Assembly (NCBI GenBank): GCA_002307215.1
Contig: DBTU01000055.1
Coordinates: 98,894 to 162,893, forward strand
DNA length: 64,000 nucleotides
Origin: Lachnoclostridium sp. UBA1308
GTDB lineage: Bacteria > Bacillota > Clostridia > Lachnospirales > Lachnospiraceae
Direction of reading: 5' to 3'
Positions 26,321 to 34,747 of this stretch are shown piece by piece. Every line of letters starts with the position of its first letter. The first letter of the stretch is position 1. The notes beneath the pieces are model-generated. The model had not been told where the DNA came from and did no database searches. It saw only the letters and a program-made list of their open reading frames with translations. Made by a program: the position numbers and the translations under genes.

Positions 26321-27719
26321 TCGGTCTGTAATACAAATAATTATTTTTACCATGTTCTTTGACTCGGTAAAGAGCCTGATCCGCATATCCCATCATCTGC
26401 TCGTAATGCAGTCCTGCTTCCGGATAGAGAACAACACCGATACTTGCTGATATCAAAATAGCACTTTCTCCGCACTGATAGACTGTTTCAAGCTTCGTCT
26501 TTAATAACGCTGCCTTAGCCTCGATTTCATTATCATTGTCAATATTTCCGGCAAAAACAATAAATTCATCGCCGCCGATACGTCCAACGATTTCGCCCTC
26601 TGTAAAGATCTCCTTGACACGGTTTATTACATAGATTAACACCTTGTCTCCAACCAGATGTCCATAATTATCATTGATGCTTTTAAAATCATCAAAATCC
26701 ACCAGCATCAACATATGCCTGCCTTCTTTATTACCGGAAATGAATCGTTCTATTTTCTTGATTGTGACTTCTTTGTTGTATACACCTGTTAACGGATCTC
26801 TGGTCGCCTTATATTCCAAGGCCTCTAGTTCCCTTTTCTGACTATCCACATTTACTATCTTACCAATGACACGAAGCGGCAACTTATTGTCATCATAAAT
26901 TGTCTTGCCCATTAATTGGCACCATATAAAATCGCCTAACATGTTTTTAAGCCTGAATTCTGCTTCGATATTACTTACACCGACCGACAACTTGTCACAA
27001 AAATCCAGATAAATACCCCAGTCATCCGGATGGATACGGTCTCTGCGCTCTGCATAATTGTCTGTGAAATCAATAATAACCGGATCTATTCCAAATAATT
27101 CTCTGTACTTTTCAGTATATCTCATTTCATCCGTTCGTATATGATATTCAAAGAGAACATCATTGGAAAGCTCAGTTGCAATACGATAGCGTTCTCCCTC
27201 AAGAAGAATAATTTCCTGCATATGCTTCTGTTCACTAATATCTACCAATACAACTGACAGAGTATGCTTGTTGTCCCTGCCTATACTGCTGTTACCATTC
27301 ATCAGCATATGAAGAATCACTCCGTCCTTGGTACGAAGCTTAACTTCATAACGAATCGTATCCTGATCCAATTGTTCCTTAATATCTGATACAAACGATG
27401 TATTCGAACGGTCAATAAAATCCATTAGAGAGACCTTATCTTGATCTTTCGCCTCATTTTTACTATAACCTAAAATTTCATAAAAGCCTTTACTGGCATA
27501 CAGTATTTTACAGTTGTCTTCAAGCGCAAAATGAACTAATCCCGCCCGGATACTGTTTGTTATTTTCTTCAACTCCAACGCTGCCCTTGTTATTCGCTTC
27601 TCATTCTCAAGTCGATACAACAATATTATAACAACTATAACTATGCATATACTGATAATTATAATTACCAGTGAAAGTAATACGGCAGGTTTGTTAAGAA
27701 TGTCTTTGATCCACTCCAT
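26313..27719 (-). CDS. membrane diguanylate cyclase with PAS domains
   Basis: 468 residues from ATG 27719 (MEWIKDIL), which has GGGGG...AAGG upstream; the longer frame to 27815 has no such site. One membrane helix (about 12-36) is followed by two PAS domains (about 55-165 and 175-300; SVVLVDISEQK marks a PAS/PAC end) and a GGDEF domain (about 305-465) with intact RIGGDEF. It makes c-di-GMP from GTP. No RxxD product-inhibition site is seen before the motif. Convergent with spoVB. Confidence 0.88.
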   Translation of the reverse strand: MEWIKDILNKPAVLLSLVIIIISICIVIVVIILLYRLENEKRITRAALELKKITNSIRAGLVHFALEDNCKILYASKGFYEILGYSKNEAKDQDKVSLMDFIDRSNTSFVSDIKEQLDQDTIRYEVKLRTKDGVILHMLMNGNSSIGRDNKHTLSVVLVDISEQKHMQEIILLEGERYRIATELSNDVLFEYHIRTDEMRYTEKYRELFGIDPVIIDFTDNYAERRDRIHPDDWGIYLDFCDKLSVGVSNIEAEFRLKNMLGDFIWCQLMGKTIYDDNKLPLRVIGKIVNVDSQKRELEALEYKATRDPLTGVYNKEVTIKKIERFISGNKEGRHMLMLVDFDDFKSINDNYGHLVGDKVLIYVINRVKEIFTEGEIVGRIGGDEFIVFAGNIDNDNEIEAKAALLKTKLETVYQCGESAILISASIGVVLYPEAGLHYEQMMGYADQALYRVKEHGKNNYLYYRPTT

Positions 27720-27867
27720 ATACCTTATTCCCCCAATTCTGCCGGATATTCTTATTACATCTATATTTGCATAGAAAGTCCGTAAAGTAATAAACATCAT
27801 ACCAACTACTTTCATTCTTTAAATAATATTTCATAAGGAGTTACCCTGATTACTAGCAACTTCAACC

Positions 27868-28773
27868 CTAAAATTCATAAGGTGTAACCTGGTATACATA
27901 ATAATTCAGCCAGTTTGTATACATAGCATTCGCATGTGCTCTCCACACAAGATTCGGCTTAAGCTCCGGCTTATCTCCCGGATAATAATTCTTTGGCAAT
28001 TCAATATCAAGTCCTTTGTTTACATCTCTTTTATATTCCCTGTCAAGTGAAATCCTATCGTATTCCGGATGTCCCATGACAAAAAGCTGCTTGCCCTCAT
28101 TTGCAATTACGATAAAAACTCCTGCTTCCTCAGATGCAGCTAGGATTGTTAGCTCCTCGCACTTATTAATATCCTCTTCGGAAACTGTCGTATACCTTGA
28201 ATGTGGTGCATAAAATACATCATCAAAACCTCTGACAAAAGGCTCTTTTCGTTTTATAACATTATGCTCAAATATCCCAAACATTTTTTTATCCAGTACT
28301 TGCTTATGAATTCCATAATGATAATATAACCCTGCTTGCGCTCCCCAGCATATATGAAGCGTAGAGGTAACATTTGTTTTTGTCCACTCCATAATTCTTG
28401 TTAGCTCTTCCCAATAGCTTACCTCTTCAAACTCCATTAGCTCGACAGGCGCACCGGTGATGATCAGACCGTCAAATCTTCTGCTTTTCACATCGTCAAA
28501 TGTCAGATAGAATTGGTCCAAATGGCTGGTCGGTGTATGTGTACCAACATAGGATCCGGTTGTTAAAAAGGTAACATCCACCTGAAGCGGCGTGTTGGAA
28601 AGACTGCGAAGCAACTGAACTTCAGTATCCTCTTTGACAGGCATCAAATTCAAGATGGCTATTTTCAAGGGTCTGATATCCTGTTGGTTGGCTTTGTAAT
28701 CATCCATAATAAATATATTCTCATCTTCGAGAATTTTTTTAGCGGGTAGATCGCTTTGAATTCTAATAGGCAT
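27868..28773 (-). CDS. metA: homoserine O-acetyltransferase (MetA family)
   Basis: 301 residues, the MetA/HTS fold of methionine synthesis. Nucleophile Cys142 is in ICWGAQAG, His235 and Glu237 in GHPEYD. Residue 111 is glutamate (TGAPVE). Published structural work on MetA enzymes links Glu111 to acetyl-CoA use and Gly111 to succinyl-CoA, so this enzyme should acetylate homoserine. No SAM riboswitch or T-box was recognised in the 120-nt upstream spacer. Confidence 0.93.
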   Translation of the reverse strand: MPIRIQSDLPAKKILEDENIFIMDDYKANQQDIRPLKIAILNLMPVKEDTEVQLLRSLSNTPLQVDVTFLTTGSYVGTHTPTSHLDQFYLTFDDVKSRRFDGLIITGAPVELMEFEEVSYWEELTRIMEWTKTNVTSTLHICWGAQAGLYYHYGIHKQVLDKKMFGIFEHNVIKRKEPFVRGFDDVFYAPHSRYTTVSEEDINKCEELTILAASEEAGVFIVIANEGKQLFVMGHPEYDRISLDREYKRDVNKGLDIELPKNYYPGDKPELKPNLVWRAHANAMYTNWLNYYVYQVTPYEF

Positions 28774-28894
28774 AATTTATCACCCTTTTCATATTTTTCT
28801 GTTTTACGATACTATTTTTTATCACATTAAGACATATCATAGCATGTTTCATACGATTAATCAATAAATAATAGTATTTTGGTCCTATATAAGC

Positions 28895-30892
28895 TTAGCC
28901 AAACAAGTTAACAAATTCATCTTCCGAAATAATAGGAACTCCAAGTTCTTTTGCCTTCTTGTTTTTTGAAGAATCTGATGTTATATCGTTATTAACAAGA
29001 TAGCTTGTCTTAGAAGTAACACTACCCGTGATTTTTCCGTTTTCAGCTTCAACATAAGATTTGAATTCATCACGGTTCTTATAATGGTGAACCTCCCCTG
29101 TAATTACAAAGGTAAGTCCATTACATTTACCGTTTGCGTTAGCGTTAGCTTTAACTTCAACCTTCTCAATCGTTATTTCTTTCAGTAACGCTTTCAACGA
29201 AGCCTGATTATCCGGATTTTGATACCATTCAGCAATTGAGTTAGACTTTTCCGGTCCTATGCCATCAATATCATCAAATCCTTCTCCTTTATTGATTCTA
29301 TCCAGGAAGCCCTCGAATCCAATTGTTCCAACCATCTTCTTGCCTGCATCAATACCAATCATCGGGATACATAAAGAATAAATAAAATTAACTGCTTTAA
29401 CATTTCTACTCTTTTCAATAGCTTTTTCCATGTTCTCACATGATTTTTCGCCGAAACCTTCCATCTCTTTCATTTCAGCCATATGTCCATTCAGATGATA
29501 AATGTCTGCAAATTTAGAAATAAAGCCTTTATTTATGAATTTTACTATTGTCTGAATTGATAATCCATCAATATCCATTCCCGCTTTACTTACAAAGCGA
29601 GAGAATTTTTTAACGTGTTTTGCTGTACAATTTGGATTTGTACAATGTAGCGTCTTCGTCTTACTCTTCGCACTGATTTTAATTTCTGTCTTAGCATGAC
29701 ATACCGGACATTCGCTTGGAATTTCAAATACACCTTCTGATTTCTTAACCGAAATACATTTTGGAATTATTTTGTTTGCCTTTATAATTTCAAGAACGTT
29801 TCTTTTTCCAATACCAAGTCGTTCCATTTCGCTAATGTTGCACAAAGAAGCTCTTGTTACCGTAGTGCCCTCCAGTTGAACAGGTTTAAATACTGCTACA
29901 GGAGATATTGTAGAGACCGCACAGGACCATTCAATATATTCAAGCTCTGCATCCGCTGAAACATCCTGCCATTTGAATGCATAACCTGCTCTAGTTGCAT
30001 GATGCCCTGTAATACTGCCGGTTCTTGCATATTCCGTATCATCATAACATATGACCAGACCATCCACAGGAATATCCACTTCACCAACTTCAACTTTTTT
30101 TGTCCATCGTTCAATTACTTCCGGAAGACCGTCTGCAGTTGTGATTTCTCTATCAACAACTGTAAATCCCTCATTTTTGAGAAAGTCCATTCGGTCTCCC
30201 CATAATTTAATATCATCATCTATATGAACTAAAGTAACTGCATTAAAATGGACGTGCCTTTCCTTTACTTTCTCTGCGTCATCCAACCCAAGAGTCCCGG
30301 ATGCCAGATTACGTGGGTTTGCATATTTTTCATTATCATCTTCAATCGTAAGGTTAATCCTCTCAAAATCCGTGTAGGAGATTGTAGCTTCACCACGTAC
30401 TACCATATGACCTATATACGAGATTTTTGATGGAAATCCCTTAATTGCATTTTTCATAAATGTAATATTTGTACCGATAGCACCATTTCCTCTCGTCAGG
30501 ATTTTAGTAAGTTTCCCTCCATCATAAGTCAGTACTAGTGTTAATCCGTCTAACTTCCAAGAAAGCCAGATAGGTCTATTGTCCGTCCATTTCTGTAAAT
30601 CAGCTATTTGCTTCGTTTTCGCCATTGAAAGTGCGGGGAACTCATGTTGTTCTTTCTCTCCATTACTTTCTTCGTACCCCACATTCTGAGTAGGGCTGTC
30701 AGGTAAAAAATAACCCGTTTCAACCTCAAGCGTTGTCAGTTCATCATACATAACATCCCATTCGTAATTAGACATGATTTCTTCCTGCCCATTGTAGTAT
30801 GCTGAGGATGCTTCGTTCAACTTGGATACAAGTTCTTCTACTCTCAAATGCTTATTTGTATTAATACTATTTTCATTATTGAACTCTTTCAA
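28895..30892 (-). CDS. ligA: divergent NAD+-dependent DNA ligase
   Basis: 665 residues from TTG 30892, chosen because AGGGGGA lies 6 nt upstream. The adenylation motif is WKLDG. RGEATIS and the AFKWQD lysine are also present, followed by an OB fold, a four-cysteine zinc finger (CPVCHAKT ... CTNPNCTA), helix-hairpin-helix repeats and a C-terminal BRCT domain (GLTFVITGEV). It seals nicks using NAD+. Several normally conserved positions differ: the glutamate two residues before the lysine is Ser, RGDG is RGNG, and the motif DGVVIK is DGLVIC. This resembles a lineage-specific LigA of Lachnospiraceae; a canonical copy may exist elsewhere. Confidence 0.85.
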   Translation of the reverse strand: MKEFNNENSINTNKHLRVEELVSKLNEASSAYYNGQEEIMSNYEWDVMYDELTTLEVETGYFLPDSPTQNVGYEESNGEKEQHEFPALSMAKTKQIADLQKWTDNRPIWLSWKLDGLTLVLTYDGGKLTKILTRGNGAIGTNITFMKNAIKGFPSKISYIGHMVVRGEATISYTDFERINLTIEDDNEKYANPRNLASGTLGLDDAEKVKERHVHFNAVTLVHIDDDIKLWGDRMDFLKNEGFTVVDREITTADGLPEVIERWTKKVEVGEVDIPVDGLVICYDDTEYARTGSITGHHATRAGYAFKWQDVSADAELEYIEWSCAVSTISPVAVFKPVQLEGTTVTRASLCNISEMERLGIGKRNVLEIIKANKIIPKCISVKKSEGVFEIPSECPVCHAKTEIKISAKSKTKTLHCTNPNCTAKHVKKFSRFVSKAGMDIDGLSIQTIVKFINKGFISKFADIYHLNGHMAEMKEMEGFGEKSCENMEKAIEKSRNVKAVNFIYSLCIPMIGIDAGKKMVGTIGFEGFLDRINKGEGFDDIDGIGPEKSNSIAEWYQNPDNQASLKALLKEITIEKVEVKANANANGKCNGLTFVITGEVHHYKNRDEFKSYVEAENGKITGSVTSKTSYLVNNDITSDSSKNKKAKELGVPIISEDEFVNLFG

Positions 30893-31023
30893 TCTGCTTC
30901 CCCCTATCGTCAACTACATGTATTCCAAACTGAACTCATTTCTAACACAACATACGTTAACTATATCGTCTATATGAGGTTTTTAACAATTGATCATCCC
31001 GGAATTTTGGATATTACAGCCTG

Positions 31024-31779
31024 TTATCCCTGTCTATGTTGCTTAATGAGCTGATTCATCTCATCGATTTCTCTCTCAGTTACATTACGAAAATCACCCG
31101 TTTTCAGTCTTCCAAGCAAAATATTCATGATTCTGATACGCTTTAGGCCTACTACCTTGTAGCCTAGGTATTCACACATACGTCTGATCTGTCGATTGAG
31201 ACCTTGTGTAAGTATAATCTGAAACGTATACTTATCTATCTGAGTGACTGTACAGGGATTCGTAACTGTATCTAGAATCGGAACTCCCGAAGACATTTTC
31301 TTAATAAAATCCAGGGTGATTTCTTTGTTAACTGCCACAACATACTCCTTTTCATGATAATTTTCCGCTCGAAGTATTTTATTAACAATATTGCCGTCAT
31401 TCGTAAGCAAAATCAGACCTTCCGAGTCCTTGTCAAGACGTCCGATCGGATAGATCCTCATACCATAATTCAGATAGTCAACGATATTGTTCGGCTCTTT
31501 CTGATCTGTGGTACAGACGATTCCTTCCGGTTTATTGCATGCAATTAAAACAAGCTTTTCTTCCTTCTTAACCGGCTTACCGCAAAAGGTAACCTGACTG
31601 TTGCCGGTTACCTTTGAGCCTATTTGAGCTATAATTCCGTCTATTTTAACTTTTCCTTCTTCAACATAACGGTCCGCTTCTCTTCGGGAGCATATTCCGG
31701 CTTCGCTCAAGAATTTATTAATTCTTATTTCGTCCTTTTCTTCTCCTTGTAAGGTAAGTCTTTTTGTCCTTTTTGGCAT
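31024..31779 (-). CDS. RluF-like 23S rRNA pseudouridine synthase
   Basis: 251 residues. An S4 RNA-binding domain (about 17-75; INKFLSEAGICSRREADRYVEEG) precedes an RsuA-type catalytic domain with the aspartate in GRLDKDSEGLILLTNDG (about 120). C-terminal motifs include LTQGLNRQIRRMCEYLGY. The KDSEG form and LGYKVVGLKRIRI are closest to RluF. It modifies uridine in 23S rRNA (U2604 in E. coli RluF). Ribosome site GGAGGG before ATG 31779. It lies ~110 nt upstream of ligA on the same strand. Confidence 0.88.
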   Translation of the reverse strand: MPKRTKRLTLQGEEKDEIRINKFLSEAGICSRREADRYVEEGKVKIDGIIAQIGSKVTGNSQVTFCGKPVKKEEKLVLIACNKPEGIVCTTDQKEPNNIVDYLNYGMRIYPIGRLDKDSEGLILLTNDGNIVNKILRAENYHEKEYVVAVNKEITLDFIKKMSSGVPILDTVTNPCTVTQIDKYTFQIILTQGLNRQIRRMCEYLGYKVVGLKRIRIMNILLGRLKTGDFRNVTEREIDEMNQLIKQHRQG

Positions 31780-31975
31780 TGTGCCCTCCGTAAAAATATT
31801 TAAACACTGATTTTCAATTCCGGTTTAATTTATATTATTATACTTGATTTACTATCCATCGTCTACTTGTTTTTCCCGAAGTTATCACCAAATATGCAGG
31901 ACGAATAAGAACAAAGTGCCAGCTTGCTGACACTTTTGTGCTCGAGCGGATTACGAAGCAATTTCCTATTAAATG

Positions 31976-32005
31976 AAAAGGGGTGCAACATTGTGCACCC
32001 CTTTT
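31976..32005 (-). terminator. terminator after four-helix protein gene
   Basis: AAAAGGGGTGCA / TGCACCCCTTTT, a perfect 12-bp stem with a 6-nt loop, overlapping the stop codon region. Confidence 0.85.
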
Positions 32006-32438
32006 ATAGGAATTTCTTCATGATTACAATGTTCTCTTCTTCCTTCTTAATAAATTCTCTTGCGATTTCTTTACTTTCTCCGTCAGCATTCTCACTGTTA
32101 TTAAGAAGTTTCGTCATCTGAGTAATCCCCATAGTGCTTCCTTTAATGACCAACTGGGCTATATGGTTCTCACTGGAATTCATCAGTGTATTCATTTTTA
32201 CATTACCCTTCATCATTGCTTTTTCGTAAATAGAATTATCCTTTGCTCCCGAACCGTTTTTTTGAAGTTGATTCCCTGATTTATCCTTTAGCTCCTGATA
32301 ATCCCTTAGCTGTTCATATAATGCATTATTAAAATCTCTGTCGGGCGTTTTGTTAAGAACCTCCTCAATTGCGGTAATACCAATGGAAGCATTTTGATAC
32401 GTTTTTTCCAAAAGATCCAGATCTACATTTCCAATCAT
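32004..32438 (-). CDS. predicted four-helix (ferritin-like) small protein
   Basis: 144 residues, all-helical and soluble, without signal or cysteine. The pattern NVDLDLLEKTYQNASIGITAIEEVL, GNVKMNTLMNSSENHIAQLVIKGSTMGITQM and a final EEENIVIMKKFL resembles clostridial ferritin-like/DUF2383-type four-helix bundles. Metal-ligand residues are not clearly conserved by eye, so function is unknown. A perfect hairpin terminator overlaps its stop codon. Confidence 0.7.
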   Translation of the reverse strand: MIGNVDLDLLEKTYQNASIGITAIEEVLNKTPDRDFNNALYEQLRDYQELKDKSGNQLQKNGSGAKDNSIYEKAMMKGNVKMNTLMNSSENHIAQLVIKGSTMGITQMTKLLNNSENADGESKEIAREFIKKEEENIVIMKKFL

Positions 32439-32523
32439 AAAATACTCCTTATCTTATCATAATCAGCAACTCAATAAATCTATGAATATGCTACATTATA
32501 TAGTATAAGGAGTGATCTTAAAT

Positions 32524-33267
32524 TTATTCAACGGAATTTTCTTCCGCTTTGGCGCTGTCTTTCTCGGCTAATTCATTGATACTATCCCAGAAGCTCTGTA
32601 AATCTTCATCATTCTTTACCGCTTCTTTACTTTTCTTGTTGGTCATTTCAATTAACGTGACTACATCCTCATCATTATTTCTTTCATCATAATAATTTTT
32701 TACATCTTCCTCCATCTCACCTGAGAATATCTTCAATTTTCCTTCGGCATCAGTGATAACGTAAAATTTAGAGAGTCCCGGTGCAGGCGTTGTGATTCCT
32801 GTAAACTTAATCTCATGATATACATAGACAATATAAGTACCCTTTACAAAGCCCAGCTTAGAATATGTCGAAACGTTCAAATATTCTTCGATATACTCCG
32901 TCTTTTTTTGCAAATCATCCTGTGTATCAACCTTTGTAGGATCACTTAACAAATTCTTAATTGCGTCCACATCACGGTCGGTCTTTGCTTTATAAAATTT
33001 CTTAAACAGATTGCTGACATCAGGGTAAGCATCCTTTTCAATATCATATACCGGTAGAGGTGTTGGTGCCACGGTGATGATAGGTGTAATGGAAGGAACC
33101 GTGGTCACGATATCTTCCTTCCCTTGTGTATCGGCAAAGGCTTCCTGAACCGATGTTTTCGTCTTCTGATCCTTTGATTTATCATTGCTCACAGATAGGG
33201 TTAATACGCCTATCCCCATTATGCTCATTGTTGTAAGTAAAATAATCTTTTTATATTTAAGCTTCAT
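32524..33267 (-). CDS. secreted/anchored hypothetical protein, NTF2-like
   Basis: 247 residues. An N-terminal signal or membrane segment (about 7-26, no lipobox cysteine) is followed by a Thr/Pro-rich low-complexity linker (about 30-75), then a domain with an alternating helix/strand pattern (FKKFYKAKTDRDVDAIKNLL, YIVYVYHEIKF, YVITDAEGKLKIFSG) like SnoaL/NTF2-type domains, and an acidic C-terminal helix. Acts outside the membrane; role unknown. Similar proteins recur in Lachnospiraceae, as far as I recall. Confidence 0.65.
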   Translation of the reverse strand: MKLKYKKIILLTTMSIMGIGVLTLSVSNDKSKDQKTKTSVQEAFADTQGKEDIVTTVPSITPIITVAPTPLPVYDIEKDAYPDVSNLFKKFYKAKTDRDVDAIKNLLSDPTKVDTQDDLQKKTEYIEEYLNVSTYSKLGFVKGTYIVYVYHEIKFTGITTPAPGLSKFYVITDAEGKLKIFSGEMEEDVKNYYDERNNDEDVVTLIEMTNKKSKEAVKNDEDLQSFWDSINELAEKDSAKAEENSVE

Positions 33268-33674
33268 TCATTCTCCTCAATCATCATGTCCAACCTAAAA
33301 ATCGTCTGATGTCCCAGCAAATTCATCGCACATTTTCGTTTACTTCTTACATCTTATCAAAAGAGCATAAAAAAATCAACATAATTATTTCATCATTTTG
33401 TAACATTTTTTAACATATTCGTAACATCTTAATGAAAAGACGTATTTACTTCATAAAATTAGGCAAAAATTAATAAGAATATAATGATCCATTACCAAAA
33501 TACAATGTATAATAATATGTACCTATTCAGTTTCCGAGAAATCCACAGGATTTCGAGAAAATTCAGCCCCCAAATATGTGCTTTTCAGCATATTTTGTGT
33601 GCATCGGTTTGAAAGAACCGCGGTGACTGAATAGTCACAATAATACTATAATATCTCATGGAGGGACGCACTTA
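33268..33674. other. 407-nt divergent spacer with long palindrome
   Basis: Very A+T-rich; its main feature is the palindromic element at 33519-33638. The EcsC-type gene has GGAGGG before its start. No further gene seen. Confidence 0.6.
33519..33638. repeat. 120-bp branched palindrome (MITE-like or RNA)
   Basis: Outer stem CTATTCAGT (33523-33531) / ACTGAATAG (33626-33634) encloses three hairpins: GAAATCC/GGATTTC, CAAATATG/CATATTTTG and CGGTT/AACCG. This makes a four-way-junction-like fold. The ends resemble those of the palindromes at 42175 and 36533. Confidence 0.7.
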
Positions 33675-34463
33675 ATGAAACAGAGATTAGAACAACAGCT
33701 AAAAAAGATAGAACAACAAGAACAAAGACTTCTAAATAAATCAAGTAATCACTTCATCGACTCTAATATTACACCTTTTGTGAATAAGATTCAGGAGAAG
33801 ATTCCTGACAAATTAAGGTCAGTTCTGAATGCTACATTTTATAAAGGCTTTCAATTGGTATTCGAAAAAGGTATCCCATATATCGAGAAAACTTATAACA
33901 AAGATAAAATTGCAATGGATTATGATATCAACAACTATGCAATCGATAAGGAATGTAACCGACGACATATCATCCGAATGGATAAGCAGTCCAAACAATC
34001 CGGTATGGTTAACTCCTCATTTTCGGCTCTGGAAGGAGGCCTTCTTGGTTTTCTTGGTATCGGATTGCCGGATATTCCGTTATTTTTGTCGGTCATGATA
34101 AAAACAATCAATGAAATCGCTCTAAGTTATGGCTTTGACTATAATACCGAAGAAGAAAAAGTATATATTCTAATATTGATCAACGCAGCAATTACGAAAG
34201 GAGATTATCAAAAAAACTATGACCGTGAATTAGATCAAATGGCTGGAAAATTAGATAATGGTATATTAGTGGAGGTAAGTTTACCTTCTCAGATGAAAAT
34301 AACCTCAGATATATTATCCGACACATTATTGACCGCTAAATTTATTCAAGGCATTCCATTGGTCGGAGTAGTAGGTGGTGCAGTTAATTATACAATATTA
34401 AATAAAATTGTTGCTTATGCACGCATTAAATACAAAAAAAGATATCTGCTTAAGAAACTCTAA
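33675..34463 (+). CDS. EcsC-family protein
   Basis: 262 residues. An N-terminal charged coiled coil (about 1-25) precedes the EcsC core. Amphipathic and hydrophobic helices include a Gly-rich segment ALEGGLLGFLGIGLPDIPLFLSVMIKTINEIALSYGFDY (about 114-150) and GIPLVGVVGGAVNYTILNKIVAYARIKY near the end. EcsC accompanies the EcsAB ABC transporter in Bacillus; its biochemical role is unclear. No ecsAB neighbours are present, so this is a stand-alone member. ATG 33675 follows GGAGGG. Confidence 0.82.
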   Translation: MKQRLEQQLKKIEQQEQRLLNKSSNHFIDSNITPFVNKIQEKIPDKLRSVLNATFYKGFQLVFEKGIPYIEKTYNKDKIAMDYDINNYAIDKECNRRHIIRMDKQSKQSGMVNSSFSALEGGLLGFLGIGLPDIPLFLSVMIKTINEIALSYGFDYNTEEEKVYILILINAAITKGDYQKNYDRELDQMAGKLDNGILVEVSLPSQMKITSDILSDTLLTAKFIQGIPLVGVVGGAVNYTILNKIVAYARIKYKKRYLLKKL

Positions 34464-34566
34464 GATTTGAGAGCCGCCAAGGTTTTGTGCCCTATATTTT
34501 CAGATATAATCTGTTGAAAACTTACTTTACATTATAAATGATATATTATATAATAGCATAGTGTTT

Positions 34567-34639
34567 GCACCTGTAGCTCAGTGGATAGAGCGTTCGCCTC
34601 CGAAGTGAAAGGCCGCCGGTTCAAATCCAGTCAGGTGCA
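34567..34639 (+). tRNA. tRNA-Arg (anticodon CCG)
   Basis: 73 nt with acceptor stem GCACCTG/CAGGTGC, D-stem GCTC/GAGC, anticodon stem TTCGC/GTGAA (one G-U pair), loop CTCCGAA giving anticodon CCG (reads CGG), and T-loop TTCAAAT. The T-stem (GCCGG/CCAGT) has a C-A mismatch at its centre. CCA is not encoded. A terminator follows at once. Confidence 0.93.
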
Positions 34640-34645
34640 TTTTGA

Positions 34646-34679
34646 AAAAGGCTGTTGCATTTTAATGTAACAGCCTTTT
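34646..34679 (+). terminator. terminator of tRNA-Arg
   Basis: AAAAGGCTGTTGCAT / ATGTAACAGCCTTTT stem (one mismatch) with a 4-nt loop, 6 nt after the tRNA. Confidence 0.85.
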
Positions 34680-34688
34680 GTACTGAAT

Positions 34689-34741
34689 AAGGGGCCTTTG
34701 CATATCAGCTTGTATAATAGCTAAATATGCGAAAGCCCCTT
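34689..34741. terminator. bidirectional terminator after MCP gene
   Basis: AAGGGGC ... GCCCCTT outer stem continued by TTTGCATAT/ATATGCGAA with an 18-nt loop; 6 nt after the chemotaxis receptor stop. Confidence 0.75.
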
Positions 34742-34747
34742 GATATT

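Noticed and set aside
28774..28894. SAM riboswitch or T-box before metA
   Set aside because: Only ~120 nt of A+T-rich sequence without the kink-turn or specifier/antiterminator features.
31913..31936. AAAGTG/CACTTT hairpin as a separate gene terminator
   Set aside because: Weakly paired, and the perfect hairpin at 31976-32005 already serves the neighbouring gene; no transcript assigned.
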